64,000 nucleotides of DNA from positions 37,907,176-37,971,175 of the forward strand of contig NC_080046.1 in the NCBI RefSeq assembly GCF_012489685.1, in the 5' to 3' direction. The notes under the pieces are model-generated. The model made no database searches. It had not been told where the DNA came from and saw only the letters and a list, made by a program, of their open reading frames with translations. Below, one piece after another: positions 34,088 through 44,892 of the stretch. The DNA is from Lotus japonicus (Eukaryota; Streptophyta; Magnoliopsida; Fabales; Fabaceae). The translations under genes and the position numbers were made by a program. The first letter of the stretch is position 1. Each line of letters begins with the position of its first letter.

Positions 34088-35255
34088 ATTAAACAACATA
34101 TGAAATAGAAGGGTCTCAAATGCTAAGCAAAGTGGACCAAAAGACTTGTCATCTAAGCCTGATTGAGATCAAGATGAAATCGTTTCACATTCTTCATGAA
34201 CATGAAAACAATGACACAAATAATAGATATAAGGAATCACCAATAAAGCAGACGATAAAAACATATTATGGAAAAAAAAGGATGTGATAGTAACACTAAT
34301 CAGGATTGTAAAAGATAAATCATAAAGTATGACATCATTTTGTGTTTATACCAAGTCATCCAAGTTTGAGTCAATATTGCAAGGTACCTACAAAATTTAG
34401 GAAATATATCGGAATTTTTTTATTGGTTGGTTTGCTCTGTCCTGTTTTCTTTCCGGCACTTTCTAGGTTTTCCTATCTTTCTGTCTTCGGGTTTCTTCTG
34501 TTTGGTTTTTGTCTGGCTCGATCTTTGGGTGTGCTTTCGGGTTTTTGCCGCCGGTGTTGGTTGGTTTGTATTTCCTGCTTAAGAGTTTGCTCTCAAGCCT
34601 TTTTATATTATATTATATTATATATATATATATATTTATCTTTCGGAAAAAAGAGTCTGACTTTTTTATTAGTGGTTTGTCAATACTACTTTAGTTGCAT
34701 ATAATAATAAAATGTGTAAGAAATATATATTGATTAGGCTACTTGAAGTTTGCCTTCTAAAGGAGAAGGGCCGAAATATATAGGGAGTTTATTATCTTTT
34801 ATAGTATATCAAGTAACAATTTTGTGTCTAAGGGTGACGACTGTCCTATTACCACAACGTGATTCCACCCTTAATACATTCATTAAAAAATTATTCTTTT
34901 TTTGAAAATGGAAGAAATAGCACGTGATTCTTTTTCAAAAAATTCAACGTGTCAATCCATTAGATAACAACTGTGATCCTGTTACATATTTAATTTTAAA
35001 AAAAAAGTGATTATTAAACAACAGATGAAATAGAAGAGTCTGAAATGCTAAGGAAAGTGGACAAAAAAGAATCACCAATAAAGTAGATGATAAATACATA
35101 TTAATCATGGAAAAAAAAGAATGTGATAGTAGCACAAATCTGAATTGTGAAAGATAAATCATAAAGTATGACCTCATTTTTTTTATTTCAAGTCATCCAT
35201 GTTTGAGCCAATATTGCAAGGTGCCTACAAAATTGAAGATATATATCAGACTTTG
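34088..35255. repeat. Direct repeat inside Helitron
   Basis: About 34088-34405 and 35012-35255 are similar (ATTAAACAACA..ATGAAATAGAAG through AAGTCATCCA.GTTTGAG). The first copy is followed by the LINE tail. Confidence 0.7.
34416..34665 (+). mobile_element. LINE 3' tail, 5'-truncated
   Basis: T/G-rich LINE 3' UTR ending in (AT)n (about 34603-34635) and TTCGGAAAAAAGAG. Imperfect TSD: ATTTTTTTATTGG on the left, CTTTTTTATTAGTGG on the right. Confidence 0.6.
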
Positions 35256-35531
35256 TACATACTTGTTTTAATCAATAAAGAATTATTTCATTGTAAGGGA
35301 AAATAGAACGAACCTTAAACCGACAATAATATTTTTGCATCAGATGTTCATCAACTTATAAGATGTCATAGACATCATGTTAACAATGAAATAAAGTTAG
35401 GTCACTTAGAAGTCAGTTTGTATTAAAAAAACTATTAAGATAAAAAACTAAACTAACCACTCATATGTTCTCAAAAACTTCTTGGTAGACAACATTGCGC
35501 TTGGAGTTTGAAACTACCCCTTGTTTATCCC

Positions 35532-35565
35532 CTAGTGTTTTTTACCCGTGCGTTGCACGGCAAAT
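35532..35565 (-). other. Internal Helitron 3' terminus
   Basis: CTAGTGTTTTTTACCCGTGC..GCACGG: the same CTAG, spacer and hairpin as at 34004, with an almost identical 12-bp spacer. Preceded by C rather than A, so it does not look like an independent insertion boundary. Confidence 0.7.
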
Positions 35566-36900
35566 TGATTGTTGGAGTTGACATCAATAAAAAATATAAC
35601 AAAATGTGATGAGTATAGAGAAATACGTGTGGTATAGAGTAAATTATATAAGTTGTTTGTATGAGAGCTGTGATAGTAGAGAAAGAATGACGTAGATTCT
35701 CTCCCATCGTTAGGTTAAATAAAGAATAAGAGAGGGAATTAGTTTTCCATGAATCGACATTTAAATAAAAATAAAAATATCAAAATATAAAAACAATGAT
35801 AGGCTTAATAAATTAATAAGATTACTCCCTCCCAATAACCAAAAAAATTAATAAGATTACAATTGGAAAGCTAAAAAAATTGATCAAACTCTGTTCTATG
35901 TCTACTCAAAATGAGAAGATTGAAAAAATTCATTGGACCCACAAAATCTGCCCCCTTTATCTCTCATCCCTCGCCAATCAAACACACTAACTCTTATCTC
36001 TCTCTCCTCTATTTCTCTCTTCTCTTTCACTACCATATCAAACAAAGCATTAGAGAACCTAGTTGAATAGTTTAGCAAGGCTATAACAAAATGGCATAGG
36101 AGTTCTTGGAAAATAATTTTAAAATTTCTTTAAATTATTTTTCAAATCTTATCCAATATAGCTTTTGTTTGAAAGTAACATATCCACTTTGTGAGACCCA
36201 AGTTTTTAAGCTTAGAATAAATTAGTGAAATCTCTTATTCACGAATAAATTCGATGTAACGTGAAGTAAGGAAACTGGATAAACGTTTATTAAATGGAAT
36301 AAATGTATGGAGAAGATATTTCACGAGAAGGTTAAGGACAAGATTCGAATCGACGAAACTTATGACGCAAGTATTATTCGTTTACGCCTAGGACAAAAAC
36401 CTTAGGAAAAGATTAATTTAACCCTTGGAACACTATAGGAATAAATTCCAAAAATCTTCAAGAGGAATATAAGAATTTCTCTTATTCCTTTCCATGACAA
36501 GCGTTTCGATACGAAACCCTGGAATGTACGAAGGTCAAATTCCAATACTCGGAAGTTTGCCGAAACTAAATCACTGATAGTTCAAGAAACCTAAAATCAA
36601 CGGACGATGAAGACTTTTTCTATTCGGAGCTTCAAACGAAGATTCCACCTGCGTACGCCTATTTCTCTTGATATTTCTAATCTTTCTTCAGAACGAAGTT
36701 TTCTCATCCGACATCAACTGCAAAAAGTAACTTTTCGGGTAAAATCGATTTACACCGACTTTGGATCGTTTGCTTTAATTCCAAGAAACCTGTTTTGAGT
36801 TCTGGAATTCTGTCGCCAGAACCTATCTTAGAATATACGGAGGAATGCGCAGGAAAAATCGGAATCACGAAATTTTCATTTTTCCGCATTTCCCAAAACC

Positions 36901-36908
36901 TATAAATA
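36901..36908 (+). promoter_or_regulatory. LTR promoter TATA box
   Basis: TATAAATA, about 710 bp into the LTR, followed by a purine-rich leader. Position fits a U3/R boundary; inferred. Confidence 0.5.
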
Positions 36909-39324
36909 TCAAGAAAATGAAAATTTTTCAAAAACTTCACCCATTTCTTACCCAAACCCGCGAGCTTGAAGGAGAAGGAGGGAGGAAGAGATTTTCGCCG
37001 TTTCTTGCCCGATCGCTGCACCGTTCGTTTCTATTCGAAGACATCGAGGTATAGATGCTATCTCTCACTTCTGATCGTCAATTCTGTCGTCTTTCTCTAT
37101 GTCTTTCTGTGCTCAAAGTTTTGAGCTTTTTGTAAAACTGTCCAAATAACTTGATTTTAGTGTCTAAACATATTCCCTACGTGCCCAAGAGTACTTCTAG
37201 CGGATTACATTTTGCCGAATGTCGCCGAATTCCAATTCTGCTTGAAAAACCCATTTTGAGGCAAAGTTTCGTTCTTTCGGTTTAAAACTCTCGACTTAGC
37301 TTAGCGCTAGTAGGATTAGTTGTCATAAACGTCGTTGGTGACGTCCCCATCCAATTTTTTTTTCGAAACTCCAATTTTGAAATTCTGAGCTAAAAATATT
37401 GACCAAAATACCCCTGCGACAGTTTTCGATCCGAAAATTTTTCCGAGCTTTGATTCGTCTTAGTTACAACTAATGATAACCTAGGAACCAAGTTTGATCG
37501 AAGAAAAATCGGCGCACACAATTATGATGTGTGGCCGAGAGCACTCCTAGGGGGGGAGGAAAATTTTGTTTTTCGAAAACTTGCCTTAACGCGTTAGATT
37601 ATCGTACTTCGGAGTTTATAATGCTTCGTGTAACCCTAGTACTTATTGTTTGCTGAGTTTCTGACTCATTGTGATTGAATTCTGTGATTTTGCTCTAAGG
37701 TTCGTTTGAGGAATTCTGTGGAGCCGAGGAGGAAGATTGTGAAGGAAAGGTTGAGGAACACGCTGGAAGAACTACAGGTGAGGGCTACTCACTGAATACT
37801 AGATAATGCTTTAGGTGTCGACGAATTCGACTTGATTTACTGTTTATGCACTTGATTGTGTTTGACTGGGAAAAATGTTTTCTGAGGCTACGGCTGACAA
37901 TTGATAATCATTTATCGCTTGAATTGTTTTTGAGATTGATTCACATGCTATGTGCTAAATGGTTAATCTAGGATGTGTTGATATTGATTTACATGCTATG
38001 TGCTAAATGGTTAATCTAGGATGTGTTGATATATGTGCCATGACTGTTGGATTGTGTTACTTTGAATATGAAATTACACATATATCTGTTGTACGTCAGA
38101 GAGGTTAAACGGGCAGTTATGTCAGAACTTATCATGAGACTTTGGGAAAGATTGACGGGACGGACCGAGGTTCGGGCCCTTAATGATATTTTAGTGGATC
38201 GAGACCTTCTCTGGGAATTAATTGGGATTATGGGATCTTTTCAACTCATAAGATTAGAGACGAAACTAAATGTAAACCATTTCATAAGGAAAATTCATAA
38301 TACATTAAACAACCTCTGAACCCTTTAAATAATGATAACAACCTCAGATGAAAGCTTAGGGTTTGGATATTAGCTTTGGAAAATGAGAAGTGTCGCCGAA
38401 TCCAAGATTTAGGAAAACTAATAAGTTTCTGAGTATTTTGTACTCTTTGCTCGATGAGCAGTTTATTTATTGGACTATCTAAAGGATAAGTCAAGGAACT
38501 ATAAGTTTCCAAGTACATTGTTACTCTTCGCTCGCTGAGCAGTTTTTGACCATCGGAATTAGATGAGTCAGATGACTCGAGAAGTTATCATGAGTGATTG
38601 CACTCTTTTTATAATTAATTGTCTTTTGTCGCAGAATCGACTTTTACCTTAGGGTATTCTTTTTAGAGACAATAAGTTAGCTAGAACACGTGACGACGTG
38701 ACGAGTGAGGTCGGAGACGTTGTTTGGCTAATCACGTTGCATTCATTCACACATTTTGAGGTTAATACACGGCAGGAAGTCGGACCTCGATGGATTCCAA
38801 AATGGTCCTAAGACCCGGATTTCCATATAAGAACACTGTGATTCTTAGTAGCAGACGGAAATGGCAGATCTACGGGTTCACTGCTGATCTGACTACATTT
38901 TGTTTGGTATAAGAGACGCCCGAGCAGAAATGGTCCCACCTTGGCCGGTGTTAGGGCTGACTCGATGGTGCCCATCCCTCCGGAATGCATCTTGTCAACC
39001 GGCATCTCATTCATGCAACATGCATACTGACTTAGTTGCCGAGTGTGATTGATATTTGTTAATCTCACTTGATGCATGTTAATTGTTATTATTGTCATTT
39101 ATATTCATTGGGAGATATACAATGTTATGACGCTATCACTAACTACTAAGCCTAAGTAGCTATCCCTTAAACTTTATCTACTAGGTGTATTACTTATGTA
39201 ATTCTTTGGAGTTGACCCTCGCGCCTTCTGTGTGTGTTTGGGCGGACTACGCCTTTTGTCAGATGTTTATGCCGGATTGGTTCGAGATGGTCGTCCCTTC
39301 GGGGGGGGGGGGACTAGGTTCGAG

Positions 39325-39720
39325 ATGTTGGATCAGGACACCCCGGGCTCATGGGTGGTCGACCCCGCCGGTCACCGAGCTATCTATTCGGGGCGAATAA
39401 TGGAGGACCGCGTCGATAGGATGGGAAACTTGACGCATGGAGTTTTGAGACGCTGCACCATCAGCTTCAACTTACCACCAGGTGTGCACTGTGGACCTGG
39501 AGTCGTAGTACCACCACCACCGTCGCCTTCGGACGACGAGGACCCCTCGGAGGAAGTGCCTGTGGGAGGGACTTCGTCGGACTCTAGCTCACCCACCGTA
39601 GCGGCTGCTGTTGATTTGGGATCGGGTTCAGTACCCGCAGGACCAGCTGTGGAGACAGATGCAGTCATAGACCTGATCGTCTTGGATTCAGATTCAGACG
39701 ACGATCATGGTGATGCGTAG
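39325..39720 (+). CDS. ORF inside the LTR (131 aa), unknown function
   Basis: ATG ORF starting just after the G12 tract; the open frame extends upstream through the tract without ATG. N-terminal part (MLDQDTPGSWVVDPAGHR...SGRIMEDR) has a counterpart in the related LTR at about 58545-58640 (minus), where most of the aligned codon changes are synonymous or conservative. The middle is Pro-rich (VVVPPPPSP); the C-terminus VIDLIVLDSDSDDD resembles a SUMO-interacting motif (hydrophobic core plus acidic run). No family recognised. It may be a captured host exon or a family-specific accessory gene. Confidence 0.45.
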   Translation: MLDQDTPGSWVVDPAGHRAIYSGRIMEDRVDRMGNLTHGVLRRCTISFNLPPGVHCGPGVVVPPPPSPSDDEDPSEEVPVGGTSSDSSSPTVAAAVDLGSGSVPAGPAVETDAVIDLIVLDSDSDDDHGDA

Positions 39721-40208
39721 TTGGGAGTGTTGTGGTGTGCTCCTCTAGTCAGGATTAGGGTAGGAGTAGCGTTGTGGCTCTGGTCTTCAGTTTCTCATTT
39801 TGGGGCAGGGTAGGTCCCCGGCCTTTAGCTTTTTGTGTGGTTCCCCTTACGGGAATCACAGAGAGTTGGTCGGACTAGGAGGTCTTCGGGCTGTTTTTGG
39901 GCTGACCTACTTTCGTTGGAGGACTGTATTCAGAATACTTGACCTTTTATTTTGGTTTGTACATATTTTGCCCACGGGCACTACTTTTCCGTCACTGGAG
40001 GTTACTCGTGACGTGACATGCTACTTACAGCGGGGGCTGTAAATATATTTGTACATTAGTTGTTTTTATTTTTCGTCAATAAGTTTTATTTCGTCAAGTC
40101 TTTATTTACTTAGAACAAATATCGAAAAAAAAAATATTCACGTTTTTCCGCTTTGTTTTCTTTTTGGTTACTAAAGTGACGTCACCGAAATCGGGGTGTT
40201 ACACACTT

Positions 40209-41160
40209 CATTAGCATTCTTTGTGTGCAATCACCCTCCTTTCTCTCTGTCTCTCTATTCTCCTGCCTACAACTCATTTCCTTCTTCTAGCTTCTCATAC
40301 CTTATTTCAAGTAGTGCCTTGATTTCTTTGAGGTATTTGATTCAAATTAGCCTAATTGAACCAACCAAAACACATAGAGAATAAAATTAAAAACAGACAC
40401 ATAAGTAGCTTCAAACCAATACATTAATCTTATGAATCAAATGCTAGACATAAAGAACTTTTAACTAAAAGGATTCATTCTCCTACCTCAGAAATTAAAA
40501 GCATTGAGCCACATGCTTTTCCTTCCCAAACTCTATCTCGAGCCTTTAATGTACTTCAACAATTCTTCTCTAATTTTTTTTGAAATCTCCTGCATTCTTC
40601 ATTCCTTAGCATAGTCTGAGAAAACAAATCATAATATGTCTTAGATCAAGAAAATCATTTCAACTTACAATATTATATCAAGAAACTGATTTTGGAGCAA
40701 CACACGTAGGTAGATTAGCGGAACCATCACCTATAACCCGAGTCAAAATAAGATAAGACACAAACAAAACTATGCAAAGAGGGAATTTGAAGAGGAAGAG
40801 GGAGAATGCTCACCACTTTTTCCAGCCAGCTCTCCAATTGAGTCATGGAACGTGACAAAGAGGGGAGTAGAAGTATCATTATAAATTTAGTAAGGAGTAG
40901 TAGTAAATCTTCCTTCAAAAAATAATTTATTTAAATCTTAGATAATTAGGAAAAATCTTTTAAAATTCAGGTTTTAAGATAAAATAGCACAACATAAGAG
41001 AGGCTATCTAACAAATTGACAATAAAAACAAAACAAAATCTTTAAAAAATATTTAATAAAAATACGATAAAAATTCGGATTTTTTTTAGAGTATTAATTA
41101 ATTTAAGATAAAAATAAACAACCTAAATCCTAATTGATTTATACTCTAAAAATAACTCTA
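40209..41160. other. Helitron interior, no gene seen
   Basis: AT- and CT-rich DNA without a supported ORF. Confidence 0.5.
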
Positions 41161-41204
41161 AAATAGAATAAAATATTTCCTGAAATTAACATTAAATAAA
41201 TAAT

Positions 41205-41690
41205 AAGATAAATTAAGATAAAATCAAGAAATAAACAACCTAAATCCTAATCAAATCTAAATTTTAAAAATGTAATAATAAAAGTTAGATAAAAACTACA
41301 AAAATCTAGCAAATCACAATAAAAACTCATAAAATCCCGAATTAATTAAAAATCCGAAAATTCAATAAATATACCATAAAAATTAATTAATACTCTAAAA
41401 ATAAATAATAAGATAAATTAAGATAAAATCATGGAATAAACAACCTAAATCCTAATCAAATCTAAAATTTAAAAAGGTACTAAATATATATAGATAAAAA
41501 CTATCAAAATCTAGCAAATCACAACAAAAACTCATAAAATCCTGAATTAATTAAAAATCCGAAAATTCAATAAAAATACCATAAAAATTAATTAATACTC
41601 TAAAAATAAATCAAAAATAAGTTAAGATACAATCAACAAATAAACAACCTAAATCCTAATCAAATCTAAAATTTAAAAATGTATTTTTTT
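41205..41690. repeat. 204-bp tandem repeats near Helitron 5' end
   Basis: The anchor CAACCTAAATCCTAATCAAA recurs at 41236, 41441 and 41645 (periods 205 and 204); a partial unit is at 41119. An inverted relative lies at about 53460-53700. Confidence 0.8.
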
Positions 41691-41810
41691 ATGAGAATTA
41701 ACCTGAGAATGACACGTGGAATTTATTTTATGAGAATTAACGTGAGAATGACACGTCACTGAATCAGCCTGATAGAAGTTCTTCTTTTCTAATATATATT
41801 GATTGATTGA

Positions 41811-43355
41811 TTAGGTTATGAAAGTTAAAAATACCATATATACCTGCTTTGGATAAGCTCATGGTCATCTTTGTAATTGGTTTGATGATCAAATATTAGC
41901 AATGATTTGAGAAAGTAGACCGATAGTTTAAATTTTGAGGATCTAATATAAAGTTAACTTCATTATTGTATCCTAAAAAATGATTTTTTTTATTTTCAGT
42001 CAAACAAAAATTTAAATTTTAAGCTAAGATAGTGAAAATGAAAAAAAGTTAACATTACAAAAGTTTGAATTTTAAGCTAAGATAGTGAAAATTTAGTAAT
42101 CTAATATAAAGTTAACTTCATTATTGAATTTACCTTTATTTTTTGTTAAGAAAGGACTAAGCCGGAAAAAGAAAATTACATGCAGGTAGAGTAAGGAGAA
42201 CAACACTCCCAAAACATCAAACAGAAGCCAATTTTGTTTGAATTTATCTTTTGCAGATATCATTTGCACCAAAGATATCATTTGCACCGAAACGGTTCGA
42301 GTCTGATAGATATTTAAGCCCATTCGTTGTCATACAAAACGCTAAAAACTGTACAAAAAGTTAAAATAGTTTCATTGTGACGAAATAGACCTTCTGCTGA
42401 CCAAAAAAAAAAGAATAATAGACCTTCTGAATGTCGCCACACGAACTGCCAACTATTCTGCCACCTGTTATAAGCATACCACATTTCAATTAGAGTAGTT
42501 TAAAACATGAAGAAATTGAATCACCAAAACATAGTTTCATTGTAGCAAACTCGTTGTTATAATCTCAATCGTTACAAAAGCCCCGTTTGAAAGAGCTTAT
42601 TTGATCTAAATTGATCTAATCTAGTATAAACGATTATGAATGTGTTTGAGATGGCTTACTTAAATAGCTATTATTACAATAACTATATCAAATTAGCTTA
42701 TGAATAAATGCTTATTATCATAAGTGCTTATTTAAGTTGTTCACCCAAATACACCTTAAATCATTATAATCAATAATAATAAAAAAACAAAATGCTTTAT
42801 ATAAATAATCATGGAAAGCAAATTAATACTAATAGCCATGAATAGTAGTTGAATTGAATTGAATTTTACCAAGTGTTCCTGCCAGCTCCATCGATGGAAT
42901 TCAGTGGTAATTCCACTAATTTGACAGGAACTGTGTTGGTAAAAAAGAGAGCCAAAACTGGTAATTATAAGGAGGAATAATTTTTCATGGAAAACATTGG
43001 GATGGTGGTGAGAAGCAGCAAACAAAAAGATGAAATGTCACCTGAAAATAAGGAAAGCCTCAGCCATAAAAACGAGCAACTTATCAACTACTACCGCCAC
43101 ATACCATAATTTCCCTGTTCTGCTACTCAGATTCTATTTCCCCTCTTCCATTTTGTTAGGATTTTCTAATGATGTCTCTTTCTTCCATCTCGTCCTTGCC
43201 TCTCCCTCACCTGATTACTTACTATCTCTTTCAAGATAGACATACCATGAGATATAAAGAAAAAAATTAACAAATCTTTTTTATGCTACAGCTTATCAGT
43301 GCCTAATAATGCCTATTGCCATATACACCAAAGCAATCATACAAACTACACTTTT
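41811..43355. repeat. Segmental duplication block A (non-coding part)
   Basis: Colinear with 50104-51895 (block B): TTAGGTTATGAAAGTTAAAAA, GATATCATTTGCACC, TCGCCACACGAACT and TTCCTGCCAGCTCCATCGAT blocks occur in the same order in both. Identity is high by eye. Block B carries an extra hAT-type MITE. Confidence 0.88.
42987..43109 (+). CDS. Small ORF (40 aa) conserved between duplicated blocks
   Basis: ATG to TAA frame beginning MENIGMVVRSSKQKDEMSPE and ending YYRHIP. The paralogue at 51564-51686 has the same start, stop and length; the first 29 residues are identical and four of the last eleven differ. No domain recognised. Identity could simply reflect a recent duplication. Confidence 0.3.
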   Translation: MENIGMVVRSSKQKDEMSPENKESLSHKNEQLINYYRHIP

Positions 43356-43364
43356 TTTTTTCTT

Positions 43365-44090
43365 TCAATATTACTTTGTCTTCATTTCATTACATTGTAG
43401 ATGACACAAAGGATGCAGATGATCCTCTTATAGAGGAGGTCAGACCCACAGTTCTAGTAACCGATGACTAGACTCAGATACCACTCACATCCATGACATA
43501 GATTCTAGGGTTGGATATCATGTGTGTGATCCTTCCATTGACGAACGTGTTTCTCCAATCCTAGCTCAGATTGTTTCCCTCCCAGTTAGAAAGTTGATGG
43601 CTACAACATTTCCTACCACAAGACTCATAATCCCTTTCACCATGAATCCTGAACCATTCAATATGAAAGAGCATACTCTTATCACCATGTAGATTCCTTT
43701 GGAGTGTATGTCATTAACGTCATCAAATATTGTCAAGGCTTTCTATTACAAAGGCACCCATCCTTGGCTAACAAGATGATAAATGATCTTGTGGTTGAAA
43801 GTGTTGACAATTATGAAGATGTTGAGAATATACACTCCATTATATTGAGAACTTGCAAAAAATGTGACAAGAACATGCTCTTTCAGATTGAATAATGCAA
43901 GATTCATGATGAAAATCCATTTAGTAAAAGAATTCTGGATATTGTGTGAAAAGTGTTGCAACCACTCCAGTAGAGAAACGATCAAGCTATGACCGAAGAA
44001 ACATAGTTGTCTTAGTAATTTAAAAACCCGTTAGTAAATGCAAGTATCACATAAGATATCAACCCTAGAATTCATCTCATGAACGTGAGT
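43365..44090. other. Unrecognised DNA replacing the RBR domain in block A
   Basis: Homology to block B stops near 43355 and resumes only in the N-terminal coding region of the next gene. The intervening 0.7 kb has fragmented frames (for example DDTKDADDPLIEEVRP near 43400) that I cannot assign. It may be a decayed retroelement. Confidence 0.4.
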
Positions 44091-44091
44091 G

Positions 44092-44709
44092 CTATTTGAG
44101 TAGGCCGTCGTCGCTCTGCGTTTCTATCTTCATGCTGCCTCCGCCGGCGCGCTGTTTTTCCATCTTCACGCTGCCGTCGCTCTGTGTTTCTATCTTCATG
44201 CTGCTTCCGGCGCCGCTCTGTTTTTCAATCTTCACGCTGCCTCCGCCCTCGTTTTTTTCAACCTTCACGCTGCCTCCGCTGCCGCTCTGTTTTTCTATCT
44301 TCACGCTGCCTCCGCCGCCGCTCTGTTTTTCAATCCTCACGCCGCCTCCGCCGCCGCTCTGTTTTTCTATCTTCACGCCGCCGCCGTGAGTTACGAACGA
44401 TGGAAAACTCCCGATGACTGTTTTCTTCTTCTTCTCATCACGATCGTTAGAAGCAGAACTTGACTTCCTCTTCGGCGTCGTCGTCTCCGTCTTCGGAACT
44501 TGTTGACGGGTGGTGGTGGCAGCCGGAACGGTTGGATTTGCCCAACGATGATGAGGAGTTCTTGGTGTTGAAGAAAACATGACAACGTTGCCGTTTGAAT
44601 CCACGTTGAAGCTGGCGTAGGGGTTTGAAAACATGGAGATCACGGTGTTGGTGTTGGAGTTGCCGTTGGAAGTAGTGATCACGATTCTGGTGGAGCCTGA
44701 GCGTGCCAT
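44092..44709 (-). CDS. RBR paralogue without RBR domain; SUMO-consensus repeat array (205 aa)
   Basis: ATG at 44709. The first ~100 residues resemble the RBR ligase N-terminus at 53 kb (TSN-rich start, basic cluster PKRKSSSASNDRDEKKKK as likely nuclear signal). Residues 112-198 are an imperfect repeat, G-G-G-(S/V)-(V/M)-K-x-E-(K/T)-Q-S, giving seven psi-K-x-E motifs (K113, K139, K149, K160, K172, K182, K194) plus one VRIE. RING1, IBR and RING2 are all absent, and the stop follows the array directly. It cannot be an E3 ligase. Either a pseudogene with repeat expansion or a neofunctionalised SUMO-site protein; expression unknown. Confidence 0.55.
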   Translation of the reverse strand: MARSGSTRIVITTSNGNSNTNTVISMFSNPYASFNVDSNGNVVMFSSTPRTPHHRWANPTVPAATTTRQQVPKTETTTPKRKSSSASNDRDEKKKKTVIGSFPSFVTHGGGVKIEKQSGGGGGVRIEKQSGGGGSVKIEKQSGSGGSVKVEKNEGGGSVKIEKQSGAGSSMKIETQSDGSVKMEKQRAGGGSMKIETQSDDGLLK

Positions 44710-44892
44710 GATGGTGGTGGTTGGCGATGAAACTAGGGCATACAGATTGGGAATTTACTGTCCAATTGCTTTTAAAGGCGTTAAAATGGGCTGAGTTTGA
44801 TGAACGGGTTTAAACATATTGGGTTATTATGTCGGGTTGAGATGTTAAAAATTAAAATTCAATTCTGGCGGGGAATTCAAGTTTGTTTCATA

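Larger units (their letters stand above)
36190..40203 (+). mobile_element. Solo LTR, 4.0 kb, Ty3/gypsy (Tekay-like family)
   Basis: TGTGAGACCC...GGGGTGTTACA flanked by perfect TSD CACTT (36185-36189, 40204-40208). Homologous in sense to the minus-strand LTR at 58052-63058, including a conserved poly-G tract (39301-39312) and the coding-like region after it. It has a promoter TATAAATA at 36901-36908, and ends in T-rich sequence. No primer site or pol. It is therefore the product of LTR-LTR recombination, inserted inside the Helitron. Confidence 0.85.
34004..41810 (-). mobile_element. Helitron, 7.8 kb with nested insertions
   Basis: Minus-strand Helitron: 5' TC (complement of 41809-41810) and 3' hairpin (about 34016-34034, GC-rich) followed by CTAG (34004-34007), inserted between A (34003) and T (41811). 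The boundaries are confirmed by the paralogous locus, where TTATTATTGTA|TTAGGTTATG (50103|50104) is uninterrupted. No Rep/helicase ORF is seen, so it is non-autonomous. It contains a LINE tail, a 4-kb solo LTR and 204-bp tandem repeats near its 5' end. Confidence 0.82.

Noticed and set aside
42756..43025. Minus-strand 89-codon ORF
   Set aside because: The corresponding region of the duplicate is not open over the same length, and there is no domain or ATG context support.
43704..43895. 63-codon ORF between the duplicated blocks
   Set aside because: Surrounding frames are broken and no domain is recognised; recorded only as unassigned DNA.
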